Virus record (IMG/VR): IMGVR_UViG_3300018984_000002
Span: 1 to 64,000 of that record
Reading direction: 5' to 3' (one strand)
DNA length: 64,000 nt
Source of the DNA: a virus
Under the pieces are notes generated by a model. The model ran no database searches. It had not been told where the DNA came from and saw only the letters and a program-made list of their open reading frames with translations. Within the stretch, counting starts at the first letter, position 1. Every line of letters starts with the position of its first letter. A program made the position numbers and the translations under genes. This document shows, piece after piece, positions 15,676-24,678 of the stretch.

Positions 15676-15870
15676 TATTGCTCTTTATTAATTATCAGTT
15701 ATTACAATTATACTATATATAATATAGAAAACTGATAAATAAAATGATAGCCTTACCACATAAGGGTTTCAGGCTATCAAAATTGATAAATTATCAGTTT
15801 GGGTTTGATAAATTTAATAATCTGTCCTCTTACACTACAATAAGTAATTAGTACTACTAGTTATTTATTC
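15676..15870. promoter_or_regulatory. Divergent regulatory region with TGATAA boxes and a hairpin
   Basis: The region lies between the divergent ATPase and first cargo gene. It has TTATCAGTT (15692-15700) facing AACTGATAA (15730-15738), a palindrome TGATAAATTATCA (15784-15796), and another TGATAA further on. Between them TGATAGCCT (15745-15753) pairs with AGGCTATCA (15771-15779). A TATAAT-like sequence lies near 15717-15723. The repeated boxes suggest binding sites for one regulator and a promoter in each direction. Confidence 0.5.
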
Positions 15871-16251
15871 ATGTATTACTTAAGTGACATCTCAGAATTT
15901 GCTCGTAAGAAAGGTAGTAAAGATAAGCAAAAAAGAAAAGTAGGATTATTTGACACCAATAAACCAAGTGTTGTTGGTCAAAAGTCTTTTAAGTTTGGAC
16001 CAAAAAAAGGTAAATATATGAGTAAAGCTCAGGGAGCAGGGTGGGTTGGTTTAGGCACAACATTGGGTAGTGTTGTGGGAGGTACACTTGGTTTAGGCAA
16101 TATGCTGGTTAACAAAAAATACAGTACAAAAGGTATGTTGTCTACTGTAGGAACTGGTGCAGCATTAGGAGCAGCATTAGGTGGTGGAAGTGTATACAAC
16201 GAACACCGTAACAGTAAATACAGTTCACTATATAAAGGTAAAAAGAAATAA
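15871..16251 (+). CDS. Leader-bearing basic glycine-rich protein (cargo family), 126 aa
   Basis: Begins MYYLSDISEF then A-R-K-K-G-S-K-D-K, so the putative cut after Phe10 would leave a new N-terminus of nine Lys/Arg in the first 13 residues. Two glycine/alanine-rich segments follow (about 53-75 and 95-112) with the G-x-x-x-G spacing of glycine-zipper membrane proteins. The end is again basic (KGKKK). I infer that it is packaged in the head and acts on DNA or membrane during ejection. It heads the plus-strand run that leads into the MuF-like gene. Confidence 0.7.
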   Translation: MYYLSDISEFARKKGSKDKQKRKVGLFDTNKPSVVGQKSFKFGPKKGKYMSKAQGAGWVGLGTTLGSVVGGTLGLGNMLVNKKYSTKGMLSTVGTGAALGAALGGGSVYNEHRNSKYSSLYKGKKK

Positions 16252-16284
16252 CTTAAAATTAATATAATTATTACTAACAATCTT

Positions 16285-17202
16285 ATGTATTATTTATCAG
16301 ATATTAGTGAAGCACAGTTTGCAAGAAAAAAAGGATCTAAAGATAAAAGGAAAAGAAAAGGTAAATCGCTACTAAAAGGTGCAGCAATTGGAACATTGGC
16401 GTTAGGAGCTTTAGGGTTAGGTGCTTATGCATTAGCTAAAGGAAAAAGATTACCAATTAAAAATCAACCTATAACTGTTAACTCGCCAATTGACAAAATT
16501 CCTATTACTCCGGAAATGATAAAAGATCAAGAAAAAACAAAAACATATTTAAGACGCTCAAAACTTATGAGCAGAGAATTAAAACAAATGGGTAAGCCTA
16601 ATGTATCTAAAATTCAAACACAAAGAGACAGATTAAATAAAGCATTAAAAAAAGTAAGAAATGATCCAAAATTAAACACTGAAGCTAAAGTAAGAATAGA
16701 AAGTAAAATAAAAAAACGTATTAAGTCTAATCAACAATTACAAAGAACAGCTGCTTTAAATGCTGTTAAAAACAATGCAGATTATAGTTTATTTTTAGGG
16801 GATTATGTAGCACAATTTGCAAGGAAGAAAGGTAGTAAAGATAAAAAGAAAAGACAAAGTAAATTAGGTAAATTCCTTAATGGAGAGTTAAACGCTAAAA
16901 CTGGTAAACGTAATGTCACACTAAGAGAACCTGTTATTAAACGTGCTGCTGTAGGAGCCGGAGTTGGGGCAGCTGGTTTAAGTACTTTAGGTTTAACTAA
17001 AGGAATTGAACTAATAAAACAAGCTCCTCACTTAAATAAACAAGCAGCTAAAAGATTAATAATGGGTAATACCAAATTAGGTTTAATAGCAGGGGGAATA
17101 GTTGGAGGAACACTAGGAGCTGGTTTAGGAGTAGTAAAATATGTGGGTAGAAAAAATACTTTAAAAGATGTTAAGCGCTACGAAATAAAAGCTAAAAAAT
17201 AG
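16285..17202 (+). CDS. Cargo-family protein with two leader modules, 305 aa
   Basis: The N-terminus MYYLSDISEAQF is followed by A-R-K-K-G-S-K-D-K-R-K-R-K. The same module recurs inside as D-Y-V-A-Q-F (173-178) followed by A-R-K-K-G-S-K-D-K-K-K-R. Each module precedes hydrophobic glycine-rich segments (31-52; 218-235 and 262-284). Between them is a Lys-rich helical region. If the junctions are cut, one gene yields two packaged proteins, like a polyprotein. Its TAG stop is formed by the first bases of a dispersed repeat copy at 17201. Confidence 0.7.
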   Translation: MYYLSDISEAQFARKKGSKDKRKRKGKSLLKGAAIGTLALGALGLGAYALAKGKRLPIKNQPITVNSPIDKIPITPEMIKDQEKTKTYLRRSKLMSRELKQMGKPNVSKIQTQRDRLNKALKKVRNDPKLNTEAKVRIESKIKKRIKSNQQLQRTAALNAVKNNADYSLFLGDYVAQFARKKGSKDKKKRQSKLGKFLNGELNAKTGKRNVTLREPVIKRAAVGAGVGAAGLSTLGLTKGIELIKQAPHLNKQAAKRLIMGNTKLGLIAGGIVGGTLGAGLGVVKYVGRKNTLKDVKRYEIKAKK

Positions 17203-17260
17203 TCCGAAATAATAAGGGTTTAGCTACCAATTAAACTGTTACCCCTTATATTTTCGGACT
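17201..17260. repeat. Inverted pair of the dispersed element forming a long hairpin
   Basis: AGTCCGAAATAATAAGGG (17201-17218) faces CCCTTATATTTTCGGACT (17243-17260), with two mismatches in an 18-bp stem and a 24-base loop. It lies between the convergent cargo gene and HU-like gene and may serve as a terminator for both. Confidence 0.85.
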
Positions 17261-17279
17261 CTTATTGTATTTATTTTTC

Positions 17280-17627
17280 CTAATCAACCAATATATCTTT
17301 ATTCTCTTGTCTAGTGCCTCCTTTTTCTACTAGTTGTTTAAACTTTTCTCCACTACGGAATGTGGGTACTTGGTGAGTTGGAATGTAGTAACTTTGATTC
17401 TTAATAGGATCTTTACCATTACGCTCTTTAAACGTATAGCTGTCATAAGTACCGTGTCCATATATACTTACACGCTCACCACTAGCCACAGTGGTATGAA
17501 TCATATATAAAAAAGAATTCAAAATAAACTTAATCTTGTGCCGTGCAATCTTTTCTCCATACTCACGGTATGTTTTTTCTTGCAACATACATACTAAATC
17601 GTCAATTGTCTTTGAGTTAATGTTCAT
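17280..17627 (-). CDS. HU/IHF-like DNA-binding protein
   Basis: The preferred start is ATG 17627; a longer frame to 17675 adds 16 residues without a binding site. The protein follows the HU order: two N-terminal helices, then G-E-R-V-S-I-Y-G-H-G-T-Y (like the G-x-x-V-x-I-x-G-F-G-x-F of HU), an arm region with K-E-R-N-G-K-D-P, P-T-H-Q-V-P-T-F-R-S-G-E-K-F-K matching the P-x-F-x-x-G-x-x-L-K end, and a charged tail. It would bend or compact phage or host DNA. It is inserted against the direction of the head genes. Confidence 0.8.
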   Translation of the reverse strand: MNINSKTIDDLVCMLQEKTYREYGEKIARHKIKFILNSFLYMIHTTVASGERVSIYGHGTYDSYTFKERNGKDPIKNQSYYIPTHQVPTFRSGEKFKQLVEKGGTRQENKDILVD

Positions 17628-17714
17628 GGCTAAATAGTAATCTGGGATAGTCGTAATTATAACAGGTAAACACAAATGATTTAGTATTAGTAAATATACT
17701 AGAGTTCATTATTT

Positions 17715-20700
17715 ATGCCTGTTTATAATTTAGAAACTACTTTCCCACCAGAAACTAAGACTAAAAATATACTAAAAGAATTAGATGGTATTACAGATAG
17801 TTTTACTGGTAGTCTTGTTAATCAAATAAATAAACTATTACTACACCACATTACCAGTAATAGTACTAAGACTTGGGACGACGCTTTAGCTGGTTTAGAT
17901 AGTAAAAAATTAAAGCCACTAATATATAACCACATTAGTCAGCTCTGGCAGAGTAGTTGGAGTGTAGGTAGTCTTCATGGTAGAAAAGATATTCTGTCCA
18001 TCTACAAGAAAAACAAAGTTAAACGGTTTAATGAACAACTAAATTTAGCTACTTTCGCTACACAAAACAACGATGGTTTAATTGGGCGTTTAAGTAAACA
18101 AATTGAAAATGCAATAAAAGGTCAACAAGAAGTTGGCAAAAAACAAGAAGACTTAGATAGCAGTATTTCTAAATTACAACAAGGTATTAATAATCCCACT
18201 AAATACGCTAAAAATAATATTAATCGTGACAGAAGTTTTAGTCCTGAAGAACAAGAAACTATTAGAAATACTTTATCTAATAGATTAACTGAATTAAATG
18301 CTGAGAAACTAGCGTTAAATAAACAATCGAAAGCACTTAAACAACAAGAAGAATTTGCACGTTATCAGTTAACTAAAGCTGCCAATAATCAGCCGCTTAC
18401 TAATACACAACAACCAACTGTACTTAGTCAAGAAGAAATACAACAACTAAGGAGAGACAAAAAACAGCGACAGCTACTACAAAAAAATGAAAGACAAAGT
18501 ACCAAAGAATTAGAACGTCAACAACAATTACTTATCCCATTAGAAAGTAATAAATCTTTGGCATCCCAAGTTACAAAAGATATTCGTAACCGTAGAATAC
18601 TAGAATCGCAACGTAACAGAGATGTAAGTAATCAATTAAAAGTACCAATTAGTTTAAAAGACGAAACTGAGTTTGGTAAATACTTAGATAAAAGGTATGA
18701 ATATATTGCAAAAAAACTAAGTGACGATGTTAGTGAATCAACTAAACAAAATATACAAAGTTTAATTGGAAATACTAAAAATAAAATTGCCACCTATTTA
18801 TCGAGTACTGAGCAGAAGAGAGAGCGTAATTTGTTACAAGCTTTAAGTCCACTGTATCCAGACTATGGTGCTGAAGCAAGGAAGATTATTAAAGAAAAGA
18901 AAGATAGTCTGTTAACTAAAAAAGAAATACAAGCCCAGCAAGAGATTATTAATAATACTTTTAACCCGCGAGAAAAACGTGCGTTGCAAGAAAAACTAGA
19001 CAGAGATTTGTCTCAAGGTATTACATTAAGTCAAGACCAAGCAAGACGATTAGGTCTTACCAGCAACAAAATAAGCCAAAGAGATCTAGAACAACTATCT
19101 AAAAAGAAATCTGTTTTGCCGCGCATAAAACGTACAGCATTAACAGAGTTGTCAGCAGCTTACAACTATGGACGCTTTGCACACTACGAAGCAGACGGCA
19201 TAGAACTAGTGCGTTGGGTAGTTAGCGTTGAACACTTACGTATGGAAAGACAAACTAAGAAGCCATACAGTGGGCAAGGAGTGGTGTGTGAAATGTGTGT
19301 GGGTATGGCAGATAGGGATACAGGATATGGTCAAGGGGTGTATGATACCTTATTATTTCGGACTGACCGGATGATACCTCCACCAATTCACCCTAACTGT
19401 AATTGTTATCTCGAACCTGTTGAAGGTAAAAGAAATAAAGGTTTATTATCAGGTGGACAATTGGCTAGTGCAGCAATTCTGGGAGGTGTGGCGTTAGCTA
19501 GTATTGGTTTACTAAATAGAATGTTTAATCGTACTCGACCTAGTGTAGCTAGAGCAGCTTTAAATGACTTACTAGAAGATGTTCCTAGATCTGTACTACA
19601 AGAACTTACTGTTCCTACCCAAAATCTTTATAATGTATTGACTGTTAAACATAAAGAAAACTTAAATATACAACTACAAGCTCCAAGTCCCACTTCACAA
19701 CCTATACGTTTATCTAATGAAGAAGATATACTAACCGCTAATCGTGTAATAGAAGATTTAGAAAAACCTATTGTTAATGCTAAGTCAAAATATAGTATTG
19801 GGCAAACAATTAAAGGTCGTAATAATCGTGTATTAACTGAAGGACAACGTGCATTAGGAAATGACATTCAGACTATAAACAAAGCACAACAGTTAATCAG
19901 GGAGTCCGAAAATAAAAGAGCATTATTCAAGGAAAGGTTTCAAGCGGCAGAAGGTAATGTGCAATTACAAAATCAACTACTAAATCAATACAGTAAATAC
20001 ATTAGCGATTTAAACAAAACTATTAACAGTTTGGATATTAGTCAAATTAAATTAGTTAATGCTTACAACAGTGCAAATAATGCACTAGAAGAAACCAAAC
20101 AAACAATGCAAAGATACAGAGCTGTAGATGCTTTGTCACCGGGTTTAGTAAATGCAGATGATTTAGTTAATAATACTAATTCTGTTAAAGTACTTAATAA
20201 TCAAAGTAATAGACTTTATAACAACATAAATAATACACAACAACAACGTAATGAATTTAGAGATACTTTATTAAATACTAAAAACAGTTTAATAAATGAC
20301 ACTAGTATGTCACAGTTGTATCTTCAGAATAAATCAAAAGAATTGAACTATCTAAATGAAATACTTACAGATAATTTAGGTCGTAGTACATTAGAAACTA
20401 ATTTATCTATTGCAGAAGAATATATAAATGTAGTGCGTCAAAGAGTAGTAAATCAGGCGGCGACTAACCCCAGAGATTACACCAAAAGTTTAGCGGATTT
20501 AGAAAATGCAGTAGAGCAACTAAATTTAGTGCGTAGTAGTACAGATAGTTTTAATTTAGATATGGAACTACTGGATCGTGCAGCTAATAACCCAACTGCA
20601 AATATAAACGGTGTTAGTAGTAATCCTAATCAGCAAATAGCCCAAGTAGTAAAAGCGAAGCTCGATAGATTGTCTCAACTAGAAGTAGAAAGTAATAATC

Positions 20701-21005
20701 TGCAAGTACAACTAAAACAGTTAAAAGAGAATAGTCCTAAAGCAAAAGACCAAATATCTATCAATCCAAGACAATTAAATAAAGAAGTACTGTTAAACAA
20801 TATTACACGGCAGATGGGTAGTTTGGCTTACGAGCAACAAAGCTTAAATCCTACTAACCCTAGGTACAATGAAATTAGTAATTTAATTAATGAACTTAAT
20901 GTGCAAAAGAATCAAATAGATAATGCTTATTTCAAACGTGTATTAAATACAGAGTTAATTCAAATAAAACAACCTAAGAAAAGGATTACGGTAAATGGCA
21001 GATAA
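17715..21005 (+). CDS. Minor head protein with MuF-like domain, 1096 aa
   Basis: The centre (about 480-568) carries the SPP1 gp7/Mu gpF signature: W-V-V-S-x-E-H-L-R, C-E-M-C-V-G, then P-P-P-I-H-P-N-C-N-C. These proteins sit at the portal vertex and help head assembly or DNA ejection. The flanks are unusual: about 480 residues of Gln/Lys-rich coiled coil before it, a glycine-rich hydrophobic segment at about 578-605, and a second coiled-coil region to the end. L-N-L-A-T-F (109-114) followed by A-T-Q matches the [LIV]-A-x-F junction of the cargo leaders. Copies of the dispersed repeat are read through in frame near 19351 and 19902. Typical MuF proteins are 250-500 residues, so this one is greatly enlarged. 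Confidence 0.8.
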   Translation: MPVYNLETTFPPETKTKNILKELDGITDSFTGSLVNQINKLLLHHITSNSTKTWDDALAGLDSKKLKPLIYNHISQLWQSSWSVGSLHGRKDILSIYKKNKVKRFNEQLNLATFATQNNDGLIGRLSKQIENAIKGQQEVGKKQEDLDSSISKLQQGINNPTKYAKNNINRDRSFSPEEQETIRNTLSNRLTELNAEKLALNKQSKALKQQEEFARYQLTKAANNQPLTNTQQPTVLSQEEIQQLRRDKKQRQLLQKNERQSTKELERQQQLLIPLESNKSLASQVTKDIRNRRILESQRNRDVSNQLKVPISLKDETEFGKYLDKRYEYIAKKLSDDVSESTKQNIQSLIGNTKNKIATYLSSTEQKRERNLLQALSPLYPDYGAEARKIIKEKKDSLLTKKEIQAQQEIINNTFNPREKRALQEKLDRDLSQGITLSQDQARRLGLTSNKISQRDLEQLSKKKSVLPRIKRTALTELSAAYNYGRFAHYEADGIELVRWVVSVEHLRMERQTKKPYSGQGVVCEMCVGMADRDTGYGQGVYDTLLFRTDRMIPPPIHPNCNCYLEPVEGKRNKGLLSGGQLASAAILGGVALASIGLLNRMFNRTRPSVARAALNDLLEDVPRSVLQELTVPTQNLYNVLTVKHKENLNIQLQAPSPTSQPIRLSNEEDILTANRVIEDLEKPIVNAKSKYSIGQTIKGRNNRVLTEGQRALGNDIQTINKAQQLIRESENKRALFKERFQAAEGNVQLQNQLLNQYSKYISDLNKTINSLDISQIKLVNAYNSANNALEETKQTMQRYRAVDALSPGLVNADDLVNNTNSVKVLNNQSNRLYNNINNTQQQRNEFRDTLLNTKNSLINDTSMSQLYLQNKSKELNYLNEILTDNLGRSTLETNLSIAEEYINVVRQRVVNQAATNPRDYTKSLADLENAVEQLNLVRSSTDSFNLDMELLDRAANNPTANINGVSSNPNQQIAQVVKAKLDRLSQLEVESNNLQVQLKQLKENSPKAKDQISINPRQLNKEVLLNNITRQMGSLAYEQQSLNPTNPRYNEISNLINELNVQKNQIDNAYFKRVLNTELIQIKQPKKRITVNGR

Positions 21006-22596
21006 AACAGTAAAAGTAAAATCTTCAGTACGTAAAGGAAAGATTGTTAAAGGATACAACCGTAGTAAAGGTAAAAATACTAGAGCTAGTTTAGTAGGTT
21101 TGTCTACATTAGCTGGAGCTGCTGGTGGTTTTGTAGCAGGTAGTAAAGTAGGCGCTAGTCATCCATTAATTGGCGGACTAATGGGCACTATAGGTGGTAC
21201 TATTGCAGGGACTGTTGCCGCAAACAAATTATCCAGTACTTTGTTTTTAGATAAAGAACAAAAGAAACAAAAAAAACAACAATTAAACAAAATACAATCT
21301 ACGCAGATTAAAGCTCAAGGATTTAAAGACCCTATACAACAAGCAGCTAAAAGTGGAATCAATCAAGCTATCTTGGGAGGTACTATAGCTGGGGGTATCT
21401 CTTTAACTTTGTCAGATAAAAAATCAGGAGGTTATTTAAGAAGCTTAGTAGGTGGAGGAGATAAAAAGAAAATAGTCACTTTTGAACCTACTTTTGGAGG
21501 ATACGAAGCTACAACAGTTTTGGCTCCAGATCTAAAAAATATGGACAATAAACTGTACTCTAAAATGGGTGGAAAATTAGATGCAGATTTAAACAAAAAG
21601 TCTATTCCTGTTTACGAAAAGCCTCATTCAAAAACACTTCCAAAAATTGCAGACAATATAGATAGTTTTGTAAATCAAAATAATCTTAAGCGAGGAGATA
21701 TATACCAGTTAGACCCTCAAGGATTAAACAAAAGATTTGCTAATAAGTATTTAGCAAAAGTAGCAATTAAAGCACGTAAAGCAGCTGTTGTAGGAGCGGT
21801 TGGTTTAGGAACATACAGTGCTATTAAAACTTACTTAAAAACAAAAGATAATAACAAAAAATATAAGCTAGAAAGAAAATTTAATAAAGTAACTATCCCC
21901 AATCATTTAGCTGAATTCAGTACAAAGCGTGTTACTGTTAAATCTTCTATTCGTAAAGGAAAAATAGTTAAAGGATATGACAGAAATCAACGTTCTAGAG
22001 TAAACGGAGTAATAGATGTAGGTGCTGCAACTATAGGAACAGGATTAGCTTATAAAGGAATAAAGTCTTATTTAAATACAACTACAGAGCTGGCTAATAA
22101 ACCTTACACAGATTCTTTAAGACAACAAAAAAATTACTTTAATGAACCTACTGTAGTAAGCAATAAAGCTAATGCGATTAAAGATAACTACAAAAACAAA
22201 GGATTACAACAATTAAATGAATACAAACGTAAATTAGATAATGCAAAAAATATTACAGATGTAATTGATCCAGGGACAATTAAACCAAATAGTAAAATAA
22301 GTAGTTTAGCTATTCGAGATACACAAAACACTTTAACTGATGAAGTTAAAGATAGTTTGTTACGACAGAAAGTAAAAACAGTAGCCAGTGAACAAGGTAG
22401 ACGCGCCAAAGTAGCTGTTAAATTAGAACAATTAGCTAGTGATAAATATATTAAAAATATGGGTAAGATACCGAAAATCAGTAATAAAGTTACAGCTATA
22501 GGTTTAGCAGGACTAATTGGTACAACCGTAGGTATAGGAGCTGTTAACAGTGTTAGGAAAGTAATAAATAATCGTCGCAGTAGAAAAAATAAATGA
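20995..22596 (+). CDS. Cargo-family protein with duplicated basic module, 533 aa
   Basis: Overlaps the MuF-like gene by 11 bases. The N-terminus has V-K-S-S-V-R-K-G-K-I-V-K-G-Y, followed by a glycine-rich segment (about 34-75). An internal junction H-L-A-E-F (304-308) followed by S-T-K-R leads into a second V-K-S-S-I-R-K-G-K-I-V-K-G-Y. It thus has the second type of basic block, repeated, again as if two products were joined. The middle (150-250) and the C-terminus are Lys-rich and unlike anything I know. The C-terminal 40 residues hold another hydrophobic stretch (IGLAGLIGTTVGIGAV). Confidence 0.65.
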   Translation: MADKTVKVKSSVRKGKIVKGYNRSKGKNTRASLVGLSTLAGAAGGFVAGSKVGASHPLIGGLMGTIGGTIAGTVAANKLSSTLFLDKEQKKQKKQQLNKIQSTQIKAQGFKDPIQQAAKSGINQAILGGTIAGGISLTLSDKKSGGYLRSLVGGGDKKKIVTFEPTFGGYEATTVLAPDLKNMDNKLYSKMGGKLDADLNKKSIPVYEKPHSKTLPKIADNIDSFVNQNNLKRGDIYQLDPQGLNKRFANKYLAKVAIKARKAAVVGAVGLGTYSAIKTYLKTKDNNKKYKLERKFNKVTIPNHLAEFSTKRVTVKSSIRKGKIVKGYDRNQRSRVNGVIDVGAATIGTGLAYKGIKSYLNTTTELANKPYTDSLRQQKNYFNEPTVVSNKANAIKDNYKNKGLQQLNEYKRKLDNAKNITDVIDPGTIKPNSKISSLAIRDTQNTLTDEVKDSLLRQKVKTVASEQGRRAKVAVKLEQLASDKYIKNMGKIPKISNKVTAIGLAGLIGTTVGIGAVNSVRKVINNRRSRKNK

Positions 22597-22994
22597 AAAC
22601 CCTATTTATTTCGGACATAGATATATTATTTTCTAGACCTAAAGGAAGCAAAGACAAAACCCCTCGTAAAAAAAGAATCGGGTTAGGTTCAGTGTTGGCA
22701 GGCAGTGCAGTTGCAGGTGGAACTAGAGGTGCTTTGGTTGCACATTTAAAAATGAGAAAAGGATTTAATTTAGTCTTAGCTAATAATGAAGATAATTTTA
22801 AAAAAGCTATTAAGTCAGGAAATCCTCACGCAAATATAATTTATCCAAGTAAAGCCAAATTAAAACAAATTTACATCAAGAAGTTAAGCGGTAGAGCGGG
22901 AAAAAGTGCATTAACTAGTGCAGTATTATCTGGGGCAGGTTACGGAGCATACAACTTAATATCTAAGCATTTAGATAAGAAAAAAACAGAATGA
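22593..22994 (+). CDS. Cargo-family protein, 133 aa
   Basis: Starts in an ATGA overlap with the previous gene. The leader MKTLFISDIDILF is followed by S-R-P-K-G-S-K-D-K-T-P-R-K-K-R, the variant closest to AT-hook-like R-P-K-G-S-K motifs. Two glycine/alanine-rich segments (33-50 and 105-125) flank a middle region with no known fold. The FISD codons of the leader are a copy of the dispersed repeat (22602-22617). Confidence 0.7.
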   Translation: MKTLFISDIDILFSRPKGSKDKTPRKKRIGLGSVLAGSAVAGGTRGALVAHLKMRKGFNLVLANNEDNFKKAIKSGNPHANIIYPSKAKLKQIYIKKLSGRAGKSALTSAVLSGAGYGAYNLISKHLDKKKTE

Positions 22995-24199
22995 AAACAT
23001 TATTTATTTCAGATATAAACACCAATTTCGCGAGAGAAATAAAAGTTAAATCAAGTATACGCAAAGGAAAGGTTGTTAAAGCACATATTCGTAAAGGAAA
23101 AGATAAGAGATTAATTAGCAATGCCCAAGTTGCTGCTATAGGTAGCTCGGCTTTACTTGGTTTAGGGTTAGGTACTTACGGGATTTTAAAGGCAAGATAT
23201 AACTTAAATATAAAAATATCTGCCAAAGAAGCTTTAGAATTATCTAAAAAAATAAAACCTGCTCAATTATCTACAGCAGAGCTTAATCGTCCGAATATAA
23301 ATTATGCGGTTGCTGGGCTTAATTATGGTGCAGAAGCAAAAAGTAGTAGTCAGCTATCTAAATACATCCACAGCAAAGTAAAGGGACATACTATTGCTAT
23401 TGATACTAGAAGTATGAATAACCTTCCAGATACTCCACCTGGAAATAGTGCTAGACAACTATTTGACTTAACAACAACTGCGGCTAAAAAAGGCATTTTA
23501 AAAGGCTATAATCCAACAGCTAGAGAATTAGCGGCAACTGTCAAAGCCAATATGGATATGTATCCTGATAAAATACAAACTTTGCATGGACACAGTTCTG
23601 GGGGATACGTAACTAATGAAGCTATGCATATCCTAAAACAAATGGGTGTAGACACTAACAAATTAAAACAAGTAACTTATGGGGCAAATAGCCATGGTAT
23701 TTTACCACCAGCTAAAAATTCGCTACACATACTAGATAAAAACGATTGGCAAGCAGGACCATTTAAGTTTCCAGGTGCTGTAATTATTAATAAAAATAAT
23801 AAAAAGAAACCCGGTAAATTTGTGGATAGATATATGTCTGACCACGGAGCTTACCACTACTTATCTAATGATGAAAGTAATAAACTAGTTAAAGACTTTG
23901 TTATTCCTAAAGATTACGTAGCACCTAAACTAATTACAGTAAAACCTAAACCCACAGTAACTGTAAATAGTGAAAAACCTTTAGCAAATGAAATACAGCA
24001 AATAAAGCAAAGTGGTAAGAATCTAAAAGAAATCAAAGCTAAATACGATAAGGCAGCTAGTAACACCAATATCCCAGAAGACAAAAAAGAAGCAGCATTA
24101 AAATCTGCCAAAAAGAAACTAGTTAATGCACAAAATATTTATAACAATAGTAAAAAAGCTGTAAAAGATAAAGTAGATGCAAACCGCAAATCCAAATAA
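22991..24199 (+). CDS. Cargo-family protein with alpha/beta-hydrolase domain, 402 aa
   Basis: Leader MKTLFISDINTNF, then A-R-E and the second-type basic block (V-K-S-S-I-R-K-G-K-V-V-K-A). One hydrophobic segment follows (about 45-68). Residues about 100-300 look like a serine hydrolase: the nucleophile elbow L-H-G-H-S-S-G-G-Y near 197-205, a possible acid in H-I-L-D-K-N-D-W, and a possible catalytic His in S-D-H-G-A-Y-H-Y. It could be a lipase or esterase acting on host membrane or envelope during DNA entry. The Lys-rich C-terminus is a coiled coil. Overlaps its neighbour by ATGA. Confidence 0.6.
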   Translation: MKTLFISDINTNFAREIKVKSSIRKGKVVKAHIRKGKDKRLISNAQVAAIGSSALLGLGLGTYGILKARYNLNIKISAKEALELSKKIKPAQLSTAELNRPNINYAVAGLNYGAEAKSSSQLSKYIHSKVKGHTIAIDTRSMNNLPDTPPGNSARQLFDLTTTAAKKGILKGYNPTARELAATVKANMDMYPDKIQTLHGHSSGGYVTNEAMHILKQMGVDTNKLKQVTYGANSHGILPPAKNSLHILDKNDWQAGPFKFPGAVIINKNNKKKPGKFVDRYMSDHGAYHYLSNDESNKLVKDFVIPKDYVAPKLITVKPKPTVTVNSEKPLANEIQQIKQSGKNLKEIKAKYDKAASNTNIPEDKKEAALKSAKKKLVNAQNIYNNSKKAVKDKVDANRKSK

Positions 24200-24204
24200 T
24201 AAAA

Positions 24205-24433
24205 TTAGTGTATGTATTTAGCTATTGTTGTATTTGTTATTTGCACTATTTGGGTGACACCCAACTTAAGACTATTATTTTCGGACTCCTAAAACATATT
24301 GGCTATAAACATTAGGGTATTTATCTTTAATTTGTTTTGCTAAACCATCTCCCATTACACCTTTTAAATTAACTTGATGTGCAATTAAGCCTTTTGTTAT
24401 GTCTAATAAATCTCCATTTATAACATTAAGCAT
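24205..24433 (-). pseudogene. Macro-domain gene broken by a dispersed-repeat copy
   Basis: ATG at 24433 overlaps the stop of the XRE-like gene (TAATG). The first fragment, 52 codons to the TAA at 24275, shows I-N-G-D-L-L, then I-A-H-Q-V-N-L-K-G-V-M-G-D-G-L-A-K-Q-I-K and Y-P-N-V-Y-S-Q-Y, the N-terminal half of an ADP-ribose-binding macro domain (Poa1-like). The repeat copy at 24272-24289 supplies the stop. Past it, in another frame, the minus strand reads K-L-G-V-T-Q-I-V-Q-I-T, matching the next macro strand (L-G-x-V-Q-x-V), before a stop at 24205. The rest of the domain is missing. Confidence 0.7.
24272..24289 (-). repeat. Dispersed AGTCCGAAA element inside the macro-domain gene
   Basis: CTATTATTTTCGGACTCC, exact consensus, located at the break between the two macro-domain fragments. 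Confidence 0.85.
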
Positions 24434-24678
24434 TATCTATCTTTACCTTCATCATCAAAGTTACTTAAAAAATACATAGGACTTACATTTAACAACTTAC
24501 TGAAATAAATAAGATTATCTATAGTCAAATTACGTTTACCTGTTTCTAGTAAACTTAAACCACCTTGGTTATACCCAGATATTCTGCTAAATTCTCCCTG
24601 AGAATAACCACATTTCTCTCTGGCTTTTTTAAGCTTAATTCCCACTCTTTTGTTTAAGCTTATTTGTTTTTTATACAT
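24433..24678 (-). CDS. XRE-family helix-turn-helix regulator
   Basis: 81 residues, the size of a minimal Cro/C1-type repressor. The HTH is L-K-K-A-R-E-K-C-G-Y-S-Q-G-E-F-S-R-I-S-G, then L-S-L-L-E-T-G-K-R-N and F-S-K-L-L-N-V, all standard positions. It lies divergently from the prohead protease gene with about 70 bases between, so it may bind there. The macro-domain remnant follows in the same operon. Confidence 0.85.
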   Translation of the reverse strand: MYKKQISLNKRVGIKLKKAREKCGYSQGEFSRISGYNQGGLSLLETGKRNLTIDNLIYFSKLLNVSPMYFLSNFDDEGKDR

